Of a stretch of 64,000 nucleotides of DNA, positions 42,600 to 55,189 are shown piece by piece. Both the position numbers and the translations under genes were made by a program. The notes under the pieces are model-generated. The model did no database searches and was not told the DNA's origin. It saw only the letters and a program-made list of their open reading frames with translations. Numbering within the stretch: the first letter of the stretch is position 1; each line of letters begins with the position of its first letter. The stretch is from Cranoglanis bouderius (taxonomy: Eukaryota; Chordata; Actinopteri; Siluriformes; Cranoglanididae): contig CM042540.1 of assembly GCA_023630585.1 (NCBI GenBank), positions 23,106,074 to 23,170,073 of the forward strand, in the 5' to 3' direction.

Positions 42600-43081
42600 T
42601 TAATAGCCTTCACTTTGGTATTTCCGTGGTATTTGTTCTATGTGGATTATTTATCATTTGGATGTAAATGTGTGATTCCCCCCCTTCACATAAATTCCTT
42701 TTGATTAACTGAGCTAACATGCAGCTGCACTTAGCTTTGTATAGTAACATGAGACATGAAAATTAAAAATTAAAATAAAAAAATGAAAACATGAAAATTA
42801 AAGTAAACCAGTAACCACGATGTGTGTGAACCGTGCTCCCGCTTTATTTGCCCTGAAGCTAATCGAGTGTCGCCCAGGGTAACAGAAACATCAAGCACAA
42901 GGGACCGTTTGCACCATTGTGTAGCATCATTAACATTAGGTAAACATTTTTTGAACGATTACAAAACCAAAAACAATTAGTTGTGCAAGCTCTAGTTTGT
43001 AGAAAATCTGCTCTCATTTCTGTATTCCTTTTCCCTTCCAGTGTTACTAGTTCTTACTAGTTAGTTACTAGCTAGAGGAGA
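42600..43081. other. Intronic stretch, nothing recognised
   Basis: AT-rich flank of the ERV. No frame or repeat that I recognise. Confidence 0.45.
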
Positions 43082-43255
43082 ATTGTCCAATCTTATCTAG
43101 AAAGGGCCGGTGTGTGTGCAGGTTTTCATTCCAACCAAGCAAAAGCCACACCTGAGTCTATTGAAAGCCAAGAGCAACTGATTAAATGGGTGGAATCAGG
43201 TATGGATTGAAATTAAAACCTGCACCCACACCACCCTTGTTTTAGATCAATTGTC
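43082..43255. repeat. Foldback (palindromic) miniature repeat
   Basis: The left arm GGTGTGTGTGCAGGTTTTCA (43110) pairs with AAACCTGCACCCACACC (43217). The outer parts AATTGTCCAATC and GATCAATTGTC are also partly inverted. The centre has GAGTCTATTGAAAGCCAAGA. It looks like a conserved fish MITE. There is no coding potential. Confidence 0.6.
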
Positions 43256-43739
43256 ACCAACCCGGTTCATAGAGATCTACCTTCCTGAATAATGTGTGAA
43301 AAGCTGCATCCATCTCTTTCATCTGCAATAAACAATACTATCTATTGTCTCTATAGACTCTGACCAGACACTCTAAGGTCTTTTTTCAGCCTGAAGCACC
43401 ACAAAGTGTTTTAGAAAACGACAGCGTTTGAAACTCCATATGAAACAGTTCATATAAACAGTACACACTTTAATTTTGTGGTGTTTTCTGTTTCTATTGT
43501 GTTGTTTTCAACATGTGTTAGATTTGACTTGTGTTGTCTAGTTGTATATTTGAGTTTGTGTTCTTGTTTCCCATGTTTAATTTGGCATTTTTGGTTTAGA
43601 AAATATAAGATTTGCTCTTTTCGATTCCATGTGCTGGATTGGGTACTTCCCCGAGATGCTTACCATTTATTTAGTGTATACTACAGTAAAATGTGAATCA
43701 GTAAAAAGTCTAATCAGCTATTTTTGTCATTCAAATGTA
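43256..43739. other. Intronic stretch, nothing recognised
   Basis: AT-rich sequence. The frame 43478-43696 is a chance Cys/Phe-rich reading without known similarity. Confidence 0.4.
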
Positions 43740-45340
43740 CAGTATCTCACAAAAGTGAGTACACCCCTCACATTTTTGTAAATATTTTGTTATATCTTTT
43801 CATGGAACAACACTGACAAAATGACACTTTGCTACAATGTGAAGTAGTGAGTGTACAGCTTGTACAACAGTGTAAATTTGCTGTCCCCTCAAAATAACTC
43901 AACACAGCCATTGATGTCTAAACCGCTGGCAACAAAAGTGAGTACACCCCTAAGTGAAACTGTCCAAATTGGGCCCAATTAGCCATTTTCCCTCCCCGGT
44001 GTCATGTGACTCGTTAGTGTTACAAGGTCTCAAGTGTGAATGGGGAGCAGGTGTGTTAAGTTTGGTGTTATCGCTCTCACACTCTCTCATACTGGTCACT
44101 GTAAGTTCAACATGGCACCTCATGGCAAAGAACTCTCTGAGGATCTGAAAAAAAGAATTGTTGCTCTACGCTATAAAAAGTTTGCCAACACCTTGAAACT
44201 GAGCTGCAGCACGGTGGCCAAGACCATACAGTGGTTTAACAGGACAGGTTCCACTCAGAACAGGCCTCGCCATGGTCGACCAAAGAAGTTGAGTGCACGT
44301 GCTCAGCATTATATTCAGAGGTTGGCTTTGCAAAATAGACGTATGAGTGCTGCCAGCATTGCTGCAGAGGTTGAAGGGGTGGGAGGTCAGCCTGTCAGTG
44401 CTCAGACCATACGCTGCACACTGTATCAAATTGGTCTGTATGGCTGTTGTCCCAGAAGGAAGCCTCTTCTAAAGATGATGCACAAGAAAGCCCGCAAACA
44501 GTTTGCTGAAGACAAGCAGATTAAGGACATGGATTACTGGAACCATGTCCTGTGGTCTGATGAGACCAAGATAAACTTATTTGGTTCAGATGGTGTCAAG
44601 CGTGTGTGGCGGCAACCAGGTGAGGAGTACAAAGACAAGTGTGTCTTGCCTACAGTCAAGCATGGTGGTGTGTGTGTCATGGTCTGGGGCTGCATGAGTG
44701 CTGCCAGCACTGGGGAGCTAATGCCAACATGTACTGTGACATACTGAAGCAGAGCATGATCCTCTCCCTTCGGACACTGGGCCGCAGGGCAGTATTCCAA
44801 CATGATAACGACCCCAAACACACCTCCAAGACGACCACTGCCTTGCTAAAGAAGCTGAGGGTAAAGGTAATGGACTGGCCAAGCATGTCTCCAGACCTAA
44901 ACCCTATTGAGCATCTCTGGGGCATCCTCAAACGGAAGGTGGAGGAGCGCAAGGTCTCTAATATCCACCAGCTCTGTGATGTCGTCATGGGGGAATGGAA
45001 GAGAACTCCAGTGGCAACCTGTGAAGCTCTGGTGAACTCCATGCCCAACAGGGTTAAGGCAGTGCTGGAAAATAATGGTGGCCACACAAAATATTGACAC
45101 TTTGGGCCCAATTTGGACATTTTCACTTAGGGGTGTACTCACTTTTGTTGCCAGCGGTTTAGACAATAATGGCTGTGTTGAGTTATTTTGAGGGGACAGC
45201 AAATTTACACTGTTATACAAGCTGTACACTCACTACTTCACATTGTAGCAAAGTGTCATTTCGTCAGTGTTGTCCCATGAAAAGATATAATAAAATATTT
45301 ACAAAAATGTGAGGGGTGTACTCACTTTTGTGAGATACTG
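43740..45340 (+). mobile_element. Full-length Tc1-like transposon, family A
   Basis: 1,601 bases between TA (43738-43739, 45341-45342). The terminal inverted repeats are about 230 bases, start CAGTATCTCACAAAAGTGAG, and have an inner copy (ACAAAAGTGAGTACACCCCT at 43933), an IR/DR design. The left end also forms half of the chimeric element at 6815. Both ends are well preserved. Confidence 0.95.
44112..45097 (+). pseudogene. Tc1 family A transposase with two small deletions
   Basis: Starts MAPHGKELSEDLKKRIVALR. A few codons are missing just after it in the first HTH. Then come the second HTH (RPRHGRPKKLSARAQHYIQR), the first Asp in LWSDETKINLFG and KHGGVCVMVWGCMSAAS. At about 44720 roughly 20 bases are missing and the frame shifts. 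The second Asp is in FQHDNDPKHTSK, the Glu in SPDLNPIEHLWG, and the end is NNGGHTKY. The catalytic triad is present but split between two frames, so the protein cannot be made as one chain. Confidence 0.92.
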
Positions 45341-45539
45341 TATATTATAATGCACATAAACTTTTATACTCTGGATGTAAAATAAACACAAACATAAATA
45401 TGAAATTATAAATGATGAAAAATAATTGCCTTGTGTCAGTTTTTCGTACTTAAAATTTGTGTTGATTTTAAATCCATACCTGTGGCTGTAAGAAATTAAT
45501 TGCTTATGTTTTACCTATTTTTATCATTTGAATTAATAT

Positions 45540-45905
45540 AAACATGAATATAAGCAACATTCCAGGGGGAACGTTTGGAGGATGTTTGCATAGAGATACA
45601 ATGGAAAGTTCCCTTAACATTAAAGAAAATGTTTGCATAACCAAGAAAAAACTTTCTAAAAACATTTTTAAAAAACTGGATGAAAACATTAATGTTCAGA
45701 GAACATTCAGAAATAACGTTCTCTTAAGATTTGCAAAATGATAAAATGGAAGGTTCCCTTAATGTTTTCTCTGACATTCTCATAACCAAGATAAAATATT
45801 CTTAAAACAAAAATAAAAATCTGGACATTTTGAATGTTCAGAGAACATTCAGAAATAACGTTTTCATAACTTAATGGGAACATTAGCAAAATATTCTTAA
45901 AACAT
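45540..45905. repeat. Two-unit minisatellite of about 141 bases
   Basis: AATGTTCAGAGAACATTCAG occurs at 45690 and 45831. ATGGAAAGTTCCCTTAAC and ATGGAAGGTTCCCTTAAT occur about 145 bases apart (45601, 45747). The units are rich in GAACATT/AATGTTC palindromic words. Both small frames over it are products of the repeat. Confidence 0.7.
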
Positions 45906-47884
45906 ATTTTTGTTAGCTGGGATAGCACTACAACTTGAAAAAAAAAAAACACTACAATTTGAAAATACTATAAGTTGATAAATCTACAAGTTGGAATAGT
46001 TTGCAAGAGCGCAAGTATAAACACAACAAGGCTGTAGTAGATTCATTTTCCTGTTTGGCGTGATAATGTTTAATGTCCCTGACAACGTCTGTAGTCACAT
46101 TTAGCCACTTGCTAGCAACAGCCTTTTTCAAGACACGTAAAAGTTTTTAAAAAATCATGAGTGGAGTATTACTGATGTGTTTTATGTTGAAGAATAAAAC
46201 GTGAAAATATCTTGAAATTATGTTAACCACAGACCTTATTTCAGGCATTTAATAAAAAACCCATTCAAAAAAACCCATTGACTTTGGGATGATGTTACCG
46301 GAAATGCAAAAATGCTAACCCATTTCCGGCTTTTAGGACTTTTTTTTTTTTTTTCATTTTTGCAGCACTGTATCGGGGCTGTAGTCCCGAAGATTTTTTC
46401 TTTAGCCCTGAATAATTCTCCACTTGGAGCAGTTTGTCAATACGTAACTGAACAGTGGTAAAAGAAGATGGCAGCATTGCAATTTTGTATCTTCAGTGAA
46501 TGAAGTGTTGTATTTTATCTTCAGTGAATACAGGCAAAACCAGACAGGGTTTACAGGAAAATACATGGAAATACTCATGTCTTATTGGCTGACAGGTCTC
46601 AATTCTGCTAAAAGCTAGCTCACACAGTCAGTTAGTGTGAGGGAAAAATGGATATACAACGATTTATTTATTTACTTATTTTACCAGTAAAGGGGTTGAA
46701 ACTGAAACATTAACATCCTTGCATGCCGAGGCAGGAAAACAAGGTGTGTAAATATCTATATGAGTTCCAGTTTATGTGAACATGATATGAGCAGAGCATA
46801 AGAACAGCTAATCCACTTTGCATGGCACTGTAGCCGGCTAAACCCATACAATGATAGCTTAGTTGTGCCTCTCCTTGGCTACTGACACCAAATTAGCCTA
46901 GTCTCATAGTCAACAATATTAACCAAAATATTTTTTTTATTTTATTGGTCTGGTATCTCCTACAAACACCCGAGATTTTTGATAAATCCAACTTTTTGTC
47001 TGATTATGTCATACACTGACACCTAAGTTACCACAGCTTCCATAAAATAAAACTTTGGGCTACTAGTTGAGCTGAGAACATTGAGCTGGAGTATTGACCA
47101 TTATTTTTCTCATGTGTCCCATCTGTACCACTGAGATGGGAATTGTGGTTCATATCAAGTAGGTCTATCAGCAAGGTTTTTACAACCGGATTATGAAAGT
47201 TTACTCAGTTACTACGAGTAGTTAGCTGTTTTCAACTTTCATTCATGAAATTGCCATTGTATTGTGGGCTTTGAGGATTTTCAATCACGTAGACCTAGTG
47301 ATAATGGAAATTGGTATCTGATATGATGCTGGTTTGAGACATTTGAGTGGCTGGATTATTCATGTGCAGATTATATGGTAAATCAAATCCAAACCCTTCC
47401 TTCTCCAGTTTCACATTTTTTTAAGCAATTAGCCATCACGTGCCAGGAAAAAATGCATGGAAACAGTCTATTTGGAAGTATGTTTTTAAAAGTTTTTTTC
47501 TGGGCTCAGCCTCAGATGATTAACAGTCTATCTAACGCCCCTGGAGAGTACAACATCTTTCTGTTAGTTTAATTTTATTTTCAATCTTTACTTGGTTAAC
47601 GCTTTATGATTGGTATATGGTATCCCTGGTGATAGTGGGTGCTGCTGGTTTTGTGGGAATTTTCCCTTTTCCCATGTAGGTTCAAGGATAAGCAAGGAAA
47701 CCAAACGTCTTAGGATCATCAAGAACTTTATTACAAAGGTAAACCTAAGCAATAAATGAGGTCGGTCTCAAGAGCGAACATTGCAGAGTTGATCATAGTG
47801 CATGATCTTAAAAAAAAAAAAAACTCTGTAATTGGCTAATTCTAATTTGTCTTACTCACTCTTTTTATCGCCAAATTCCTCAAG
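45906..47884. other. 2 kb intronic stretch without recognised gene
   Basis: No coding region. 46270-46450 (CATTTCCGGCTTTTAGGACT, GGGGCTGTAGTCCCGAAGA) reads like a fish repeat, but no second copy is in the window. 47690-47815 may be an LTR edge. The rest is AT-rich. Confidence 0.45.
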
Positions 47885-48743
47885 GCAGAGGACGCAGCGT
47901 CCATGGTTTCCCAAAAGAATCTCAAATTTTGATTCGTCTGACCACAGAACAGTTTTCCACTTTGCCGGTCCATTTTAAATGAGCTTTGGCCCAGAGAAGA
48001 CGGCGGCGTTTCTGGATCATGTTCACATATGGCTTCTTCTTTGCATGATAGAGCTTTAACCTGCATTTGTGGATGGCATGGCGAACTGTGTTCACAGACA
48101 ATGAGTTCTGGAGATGTTTCTGAGCCCATGCAATGATTTACATAACAGAATCATGCCTGTTTTTAATGCAGTGCCACCTGAGGGCCCGAAGATCATGGAC
48201 ATGCAATATTGATTTTTGCCCTTGTCCCTTGTGCACAGAGATTTCTCCAGATTCTCAGAATCTTTTGATGATATTATGTACTGTAGATGATGAGATATTC
48301 AAAGTCTTCGCAATTTTATGTTTATTCTGAAATTATTTTACAATTTGATGATGCAGTTTTTCACAGAGTGGTAACCCTCTGCCCATCTTTACCTCTGAGA
48401 GACTCTGCCTCTCTAAGATACTCTTTTCATACCCAGTTATGTTACTGACCTGTTGCCAATTAACCTAATTAGTTGCAAAATGTTCCTCCAGCTGTTTCTT
48501 TTTAGTAACACTTACTTTTCCAGCCTTTTGTTGCCCCCATCCCAAGTTTTTTTTTTTAGACGTGTTATGGCCATCAAATTCAAAATTACCTTATTTTTTT
48601 TCTTAAAATGGTACATTTACTCAGTTTAAACATTTTATATGATTTCTATCTTCTATTGGGAATAACATGAGATTTGCAAATCACTGCATTCTGTTTTATT
48701 TACATTTTACACAGCATCCCAACTTTTTTTGGAATTGGGGTTA
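47885..48743 (-). mobile_element. Tc1-like element remnant, family H copy 2
   Basis: The end at 48743 (CCAATTCCAAAAAAAGTTGG as reverse complement) matches the family H terminus at 33208. On the minus strand, decayed codons of the transposase N-terminus and first catalytic region follow (SFKMDRQSGKLFCGQTNQNL is a shifted reading of the W-S-D-E-S zone near 47930). The C-terminal half is deleted at about 47880. The copies at 32280 and here are complementary halves of the same family. Confidence 0.7.
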
Positions 48744-48749
48744 TACAAA

Positions 48750-49230
48750 TGGAAGAAATTCAGCACCACTGTTACTCTCCCAAGGTGTGGTCGTCCAGCA
48801 AATATCACTCCAAGGGCGAGACGAATAATATTACGGGAAGTCACAAACAACCCCAGGGTAACATCTAAGGACTGCACTAAGTTATGTCCATATTCATGAG
48901 TCCACCATCAGGCAAACACTGAACAAGAACAGTGTATATGGCAGGATAGCAAGGAGGAAGCCACTGCTCTCCAAAAAGAACACTGCTACCTATCTGAATT
49001 TGCTCAAGACATGGTGGATATGCCAAAATCCTATTTGAGGAATGTTCTGTTCACAGTTGAATCCAAAATAGAACTTTTTGGTTTAAATGAAAAGTGTTAT
49101 GTTTTGCAAAAACTAAGCACTGCATTCCAACATAAGTACCTCCTCCCAACTATGAAGAATGGGGGTGGCAGGATCATGGTTTGGGGAAGCTTTTCTGCAA
49201 GGAAGGCTAGGACGGCTTCCCATTATTGAT
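48750..49230 (+). mobile_element. Tc1-like transposase fragment, family I
   Basis: The shifted frame 49011-49229 holds LFTVESKIELFGLNEKCYVL (Asp replaced by Glu in the W-S-D-E position) and MKNGGGRIMVWGSFSA. Before it, codons of the basic linker and second HTH lie in other frames (CCAAGGTGTGGTCGTCC, 48781). It ends at 49230 without the second Asp or Glu blocks. No terminal repeats. Confidence 0.7.
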
Positions 49231-49925
49231 GAACCTATGAATTCTACAACCCCAATTAGTAAAGATGGGCAGTCTGTGTGCGTGTGTGGGTCTCCTGCCT
49301 CCGTCAACATGCTCGCTTCTCCTCCTCTCCATGACTGACCACTGCAGCATATTGTGAGGCTTGTGACCTCATTATACGCGATTTAAACTAATTATTAAAA
49401 CTACATATATTCATTAACATTTAACAGAAACGGAGGAACGGCACCAAATGTAGCAAAGTAAAAGTACATTTCTGTGATTAAAAATTAACTTGAGTAAGAG
49501 TATAAGTATGGCCAATTAAACCAAAAAGTTTCAAAAAGTTACTCAAGTAAATGTAATGAAGTAAATGTATAAATGTAGCAACTATCCATGATAGTCAGGA
49601 TGTGTAAATCACGTTATGAATATGCTTTTTCTGGAACAACACATTTGATAAATGTTGCCACATGTTTAAATTAATACATAAAATGTTTGAATATTTAGTT
49701 TATTTTGATTGATTCACACAGTACAGGTACTATAACTACAGTATTTAACTTAACATGGGTAAAATGTGTGTGGTAGAATAACGCAGTGGTAATGTGGCTG
49801 TTGCAGAATGCAACCAATCCTCAGCTCAGGTGGAGTTTAATTTTATTAAGGGCATTGACAATATATGATCAAATCATGTTTGATGTACAAAAACAAATTA
49901 TGTTAATGTATCTCAGTTCAATCAC
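49231..49925. other. Intronic stretch with one SINE-like scrap
   Basis: Nothing coding is seen. 49767-49835 (GGTAGAATAACGCAGTGGTA) is related to the tRNA-like piece at 23581 in the opposite orientation. The rest is AT-rich. Confidence 0.45.
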
Positions 49926-50650
49926 ATGGAACTGATGTACGCACTTGAATTAAGTAAATTCAATGAACTTTTTCAGAGGGCATTTGAGCCCTCACAGTGG
50001 GGCGAATGGGTGATGACTCGGCGGCATAATCGCAAAGCCAAAGCTAACACTAAGGCTCGCCCACGGGAGCACCACTCCTCTTCGCTTCACGTGTCCAACA
50101 GGTTTCCTCTCCTCAGTGAAGCACCCACTGAGAAACCTGAAAGAGCTCTGGTTATAGGAGACTCTATCTTAAGGCACGTGAAATTAGCTAGGCCTTTAGG
50201 GGCTCCAGCAGCTTTAGTTAGGTGTATACCGTGAGCCAGGGCGCAAGATATAGCAGGTAATCTTAGGGTCTTAGGCAAGCACAGGTTTTCAAAGATAGTT
50301 ATTCATGTAGGAGCTAATGATATACACCTTCGTCAGTCAGAGGTTACTAAGAGTAACATTGTAGAGGTGTGTAAATTAGTGAAGGCGATGTCCGATGCAG
50401 TAATATGCTCTGGCCCCACCCCAATGTGGCGTGGCGATGTAGCTTACAGCAGGTTATGGTCGCTGAACTGCTGGATGTCCAGGTGGTGAATCCATCCCAC
50501 ACAAGAAGGTGCTGCTCTCATTTCTTGCAGCATAGCACATAGTCTCAGAACAGGCCTAGGTAACTGTTGACTATCCAGAGCCAAGGCCAGGAAGCAGACA
50601 AGCAAACCATCTGCTAGCTGCACTGAGTCGTCACCTAGGTTCCACAATAT
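49926..50650 (+). pseudogene. LINE ORF1, SGNH-esterase type
   Basis: The open part (to 50234) has a basic linker (RRHNRKAKANTKARPREHHS), then ALVIGDSILRHVKLARPLGA. The G-D-S motif is the nucleophile block of SGNH esterases found in ORF1 of CR1/L2 elements. After the stop at 50232-50234 the codons continue in the same frame and then others: KIVIHVGAND (the G-x-N-D block) at 50296-50330 and a Trp-rich region near 50440. Such ORF1 proteins bind RNA and lipid. The stop is consistent with one base change. Confidence 0.75.
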
Positions 50651-50657
50651 CGAGACT

Positions 50658-53494
50658 GTGTCTGTTCCCCGAGCTAAACAAATATGTAGAAATTTTCGGA
50701 AAGTTTGTTTGAGTAACCTAATTAACATAAAATTAGACCACATTGAATGCACAGCCAGATCCTTTGATCTGAAGCTAGGACTGTTAAATATTAGATCTCT
50801 TATGTCTAAAGCACTTATTGTTAATGAAACCATTACCCATCAGGAGTTTAATATAATGTGTTTAACAGAAACATGGATTAAACCAAACGAGTACATAGCA
50901 TTAAATGAAGCCAGTCCTCCTGGATTCAGTTATATACATCAGCCCCGTCTAACTGGCAGAGAAGGAGGTGTCGCACTCATTTATTATGATTTAAATCTAG
51001 GCATCACACAAGAACCTAGCCATAAGTTCAACTCCTTTGAAGTTCTTCATACTAGTATAACATTTGTAACCACAAAAAATAAGTCTATCGAGTCGATTCC
51101 ACTTATTATTATTTACAGACCCCCAGGGCCAGATTCTGAATTCCTTGGTGAATTTGCAGATTTTATCTCGAACCTGGTTGTTTCTCTAGATAAAGCATTA
51201 ATTGTTGGTGACTTTTAATATTCATTTTGATAACCCAGAAGATCCTCTGAGAACAGCGGTTGAGTCTATTTTAGATTCAGTAGGGGTCAATCAGAATGTA
51301 ATAGGACCCACTCATAATGGTGGTCACACTCTTGACATTATACTAACATACGGATTAAATATAGAAAATATAGTCACATTTCCGCAGTCTGAATCTATCT
51401 CAGATCATTATCTCATCTCATGTAAATTGCACATTGTTCATAATATATGCACTTTGCCACGCTACAGTGTCAAACATACATTCACGTCAGCTACTGCACA
51501 GAGTTTTATCAATAACCTCCCAGAGATATCAACTATGATTCAATCACCGTCTGATCCCATAGAACTTGATCAGGTGACAGAATGCTTAGAGTCAATGTTC
51601 CGCTACACGTTAGATAAGGTAGCTCCACTTAAAAGAAAAATAATTAGAGAGAAAAAGCTAGCACCCTGGTATAATGATCACACACGTACCTTAAAACAGA
51701 TCACTCGACAATTAGAACGTAAATGGTGTCAAACCAAATTGGTAGTACTTCAAACAGCATGGAAGGAGAGCCTCTTGAACTATAGGAAATCTCTTAGTGC
51801 TGCTAGATCAGTCTATCTCTCTACCTTAATTGAAGATAACAAAAATAATCCTAGATTCTTATTTAATACTATAGCAAAATTAACTAGGAATAAAACCGCC
51901 ACAGACACATGCACACAATCATTATATAGCAGCGATGATTTCATGAATTTTTTCATTGGCAAAATTGAAAATATTAGACAAAAAATTCAGACTATTAATT
52001 TAAAACCAGACAGTCTAACTAACCCTGTAGATAATAATATAGCAATATCAGATCAACGATTAGAGTGCTTTACTCCCCTTAGAGAGACCGAACTTATTTC
52101 ATTAATTTCTTCATCAAAATCATCAACTTGTATACTAGATCCCTTACCTACATGTTTCTTCAAACAGATTATTCCAGAAATAATCAAACCCCTTCTCAAA
52201 ATAATCAATTCTTCCCTTAGCACTGGCTAAGTATGTACCTAAATCATTTAAACTAGCAGTTATCAAACCCCTGATTAAAAAACCTGACCTCGACCCCTGT
52301 CAATTGTTCAGCTATAGGCCAATATCAAATATCCCTTTTATCTCCAAGATCTTAGAAAAGGTTGTAGCCCAGCAGCTCTGCTCGTACCTAAATAGGAATA
52401 ACATTCATGAAATGTATCAGTCAGGATTTAGGCCTCATCATAGCACAGAGACAGCACTGGTTAAAGTGGTAAATGACCTACTGCTGGCCTCTGATCAGGG
52501 TTGTGTCTCCATGCTTGTGTTGCTTGACCTTAGTGCAGCTTTTGATACAATTGATCATACTATTCTCCTTGATAGACTAGAAAATGTTGTTGGCATTAAG
52601 GGAACGGCCCTCTCCTGGCTCAGGTCTTATTTGACTGATCGTTATCAGTTCGTAGATGTAAATGGTGAATTCTCTATGCATACTGAGGTAAAGTTTGGTG
52701 TTCCGCAAGGTTCTGTTTTAGGCCCACTGCTTTTTTCTTTATATATGCTACCTCTGGGTCAAATTATTCGTAAACATGGAATTAGCTTCCACTGTTATGC
52801 TGATGACACACAGTTGTATGTTTCAGCAAAGCCAGATGACAGACACCAGTTTAATAAAGTCGAGGAATGTGTAAAGGACATTAGACAGTGGATGCTTATT
52901 AACTTCCTCTTACTAAATTCTGACAAGACAGAAGTACTTATACTAGGACCACATGAAGCTAGAAGAAAGTTTTCTGATTATAAAGTAACTCTGGATGGCC
53001 TTTCTGTTTCTTCATGTGCAGCAGTAAAAGACCTTGGTGTGATTATTGACTCCAGTCTTTCCTTTGACGCCCATGTAGATAATATTACTAGGATAGCTTT
53101 CTTTCACCTCAGAAATATTGCTAAGATAAGAAATATATTGTCACTACATGATGCAGAAAAATTAGTCCATGCTTTCGTCATCTCTAAGTTGGATTATTGT
53201 AATGCCTTACTGTCTGGGTGTTCCAGTAGGAGCATAAAAAAACTCCAGTTAGTCCAGAATGCAGCTGCAAGAGTCCTCACTAGAACCAGAAGATATGACC
53301 ACATCACCCCTATCCTATCCACACTGCATTGGCTCCGAGTGAAATTTCGCATTGATTATAAAATACTACTATTGACTTATAAAGCGCTAAATGACTTTGC
53401 GCCACAGTACCTAAGCAAACTTTTGGTCTTTTATGATCCGCCATGCCCACTTCGATCAAAAGGTGCAGGCTATTTGTTGGTACCTCGAATAGAA
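50658..53494 (+). pseudogene. LINE ORF2, AP endonuclease and reverse transcriptase
   Basis: The endonuclease domain (50760-51450) has LGLLNIRSLMSK, CLTETWI, YRPPGP, GDFN with an extra T that creates a stop at 51216-51218, and SISDHYLIS. Linker frame 51202-52230 is open to a stop made by a small insertion near 52228. The reverse transcriptase (52236-53521) has YRPISNIPFISKILEKVVAQ, a fingers motif FRPHHSTETAL, the palm motif LSAAFDTIDH, GVPQGSVLGPLLF, catalytic CYADDTQLYV and the C-terminal HLRNIAKIRNILSLHDAEKL. Apart from the two indels the domains are whole, which suggests a moderately recent insertion. Confidence 0.92.
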
Positions 53495-53670
53495 GTCATT
53501 ATAAGTTGCATTTTCAGTTGAATTTGGGGAAACCACTTTAAGCATTTGTTGTGTTGAACTATTTCAATTGCTTTTGTTTGATTTGTTCATTGCAAACAGC
53601 TGAACATCCGTAAATTTTGACAAACCTCATTTGCAATAGGGGTTGAATAATTTTGATTGCACCTTTATAT
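53495..53670 (+). mobile_element. Tc1 family D right-end fragment
   Basis: Matches 36888-36990 and 12620-12757: GCATTTTCAGTTGAATTTGG, AACAGCTGAACATCCGTAAA and the terminal GGGGTTGAATAATTTTGATTGCAC. It replaces the LINE 3' end. The junction has only a few shared bases. Confidence 0.85.
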
Positions 53671-53678
53671 AAATAATA

Positions 53679-55185
53679 CAGTACTGTGCAAAAGTTTTAG
53701 GCAGGTGTGAAAAAATGCTGTAAAGTAAGAATGATTTCAAATATAGACATGTTAATAGTTTAACACATTTACATTTATTTATTAACAAAAAGTGAGTGAA
53801 CAGAAGAAAAATCTACATCAAATCAATATTTGGTGTGACCACTGTTTGCCCTAAAAACAGCATCAATTCTTCTAGGGACACTTGCATAAAGTTAGGGATT
53901 TTGTAGGCATACAGTTAGGTGTATGATTAAACAATTATGCCAAACAGGAAACAGGTGCTAATGAACATCAATTCAACATGTAGGTTGAAACACAATCATT
54001 AACTGAAACAGAAGCAGCTGTGTAGGAGGAATAAAACTGGATGAGGAACAGCCAAACTCAGCTAGCAAGGTGAGGTTGCTGAAAACAGTTTACTATCAAA
54101 AGTCATACACCATGGCAAGCCTGAGCACAGCAACAAGACAGAAGGTAGTTATACTGCATCAGCAAGGTCTCTCCCAGGCAGAAATTTCAAGGCAGACAGG
54201 GGTTTCCAGATGTGCTGTCCAAGCTCTTTTGAAGAAGTGGTCAGCCAAGGAAACTTACTGCAGCAGGTGAACGACACATCAGGCTTACTTCCCTTCACAA
54301 CTGGAAGAAGTCCAGCAGTGCTATCAGCTCAAACCTGGCAGAAACCAGTGGGACCCTGCTACACCCATCTACTGTCCGGAGAAGTCTGGTCAGAAGTGAC
54401 CTTCATGGAAGACTTGTGGCCAAAAAGCCATACCTCCGACGTGGAAACAAGGCCAAGTGTCTCAACTACGCACGAAAGCACAGGAACTGGGGTGCAAAAA
54501 ATGGCAGCAGGTGCTCTGGACTGATGAGCCAAAATTTGATATATTTGGCTGTAGCAGTTTGTTCGCCGAACAGCTGGAGAGAGGTACATGAATGAGTGTC
54601 TGCAGGCAACAGTGAAGCATGGTGGAGGTTCCTTGCAAGTTTGGGGCTGCATTTCTGCAAATGGAGTTGGGGATTTGGTCAGAATTAATGGTCTCCTCAA
54701 TGCTGAGAAGTACAGGCAGATACTTATCAATCATGCAGAACCATCAGGGAGGCATCTAATTGGCCCCAAATTTATTCTGCAGCATGACAACGACCCCAAG
54801 CATACAGCAAAAGTCATTAAGAATTATCTTCAGCACAAAGAAGAACAAGGAGTCCTGGAAGTGAAGGTATGGCCCCCACAGAGCCCTGATCTCATAATCA
54901 TCGAGTCTGTCTGGGATTGCATGAAGAGAGAGAAGCAACTGAGGCTGCCTAAATCCACAGAACTGTGGTTAGTTATTCAAGATATTTGGGCCAACCCACC
55001 CGCCGAGTTCCTTCAAAAACTGTGTGCAAGTGTACCAAGAACAATTGATGAATTGATGCTGTTTTGAACGCAAAGGGTGGTCACACCAAATATTGATTTG
55101 ATGTAGATTTTTCTTCTGTTCACTCACTTTGCATATTGTTAATTGATAAATATAAACTATTAACATGTCTATTATTATTCTATAA
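53679..55185 (+). mobile_element. Tc1-like transposon, family J, right end lost
   Basis: Starts CAGTACTGTGCAAAAGTTTT after TA (53677-53678). The transposase is in fragments: 54112-54270 (MASLSTATRQKVVILHQQGL, HTH) and 54588-55067 (VKHGGGSLQVWGCISANG, second Asp in LQHDNDPKHTAK). The Glu block reads SPDLIIIESVWD, so the Asn-Pro preceding the Glu is mutated. The right terminal repeat is replaced at about 55185 by family K sequence. The first-Asp region (54480-54560) is shifted. Confidence 0.88.
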
Positions 55186-55189
55186 AGAA

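Larger units (their letters stand above)
49926..53494 (+). mobile_element. L2/CR1-type LINE copy B, nearly complete
   Basis: It contains ORF1 with an esterase-like start, then the AP-endonuclease and reverse transcriptase of ORF2 in the standard order. The 3' end is lost. Homology stops at 53494, right after GGTACCTCGAATAG, where a Tc1 family D right end begins. LINE copy A (8372-10676) shows the missing 3' tail. Breaks: a stop in ORF1 (50232) and frameshifts near 51215 and 52228. It lies in ttc33 intron 1, opposite to the gene. Confidence 0.92.

Noticed and set aside
50658..53521. Host endonuclease/reverse transcriptase gene
   Set aside because: Domain order and the related copy at 8372-10676 show it is a LINE with indels.
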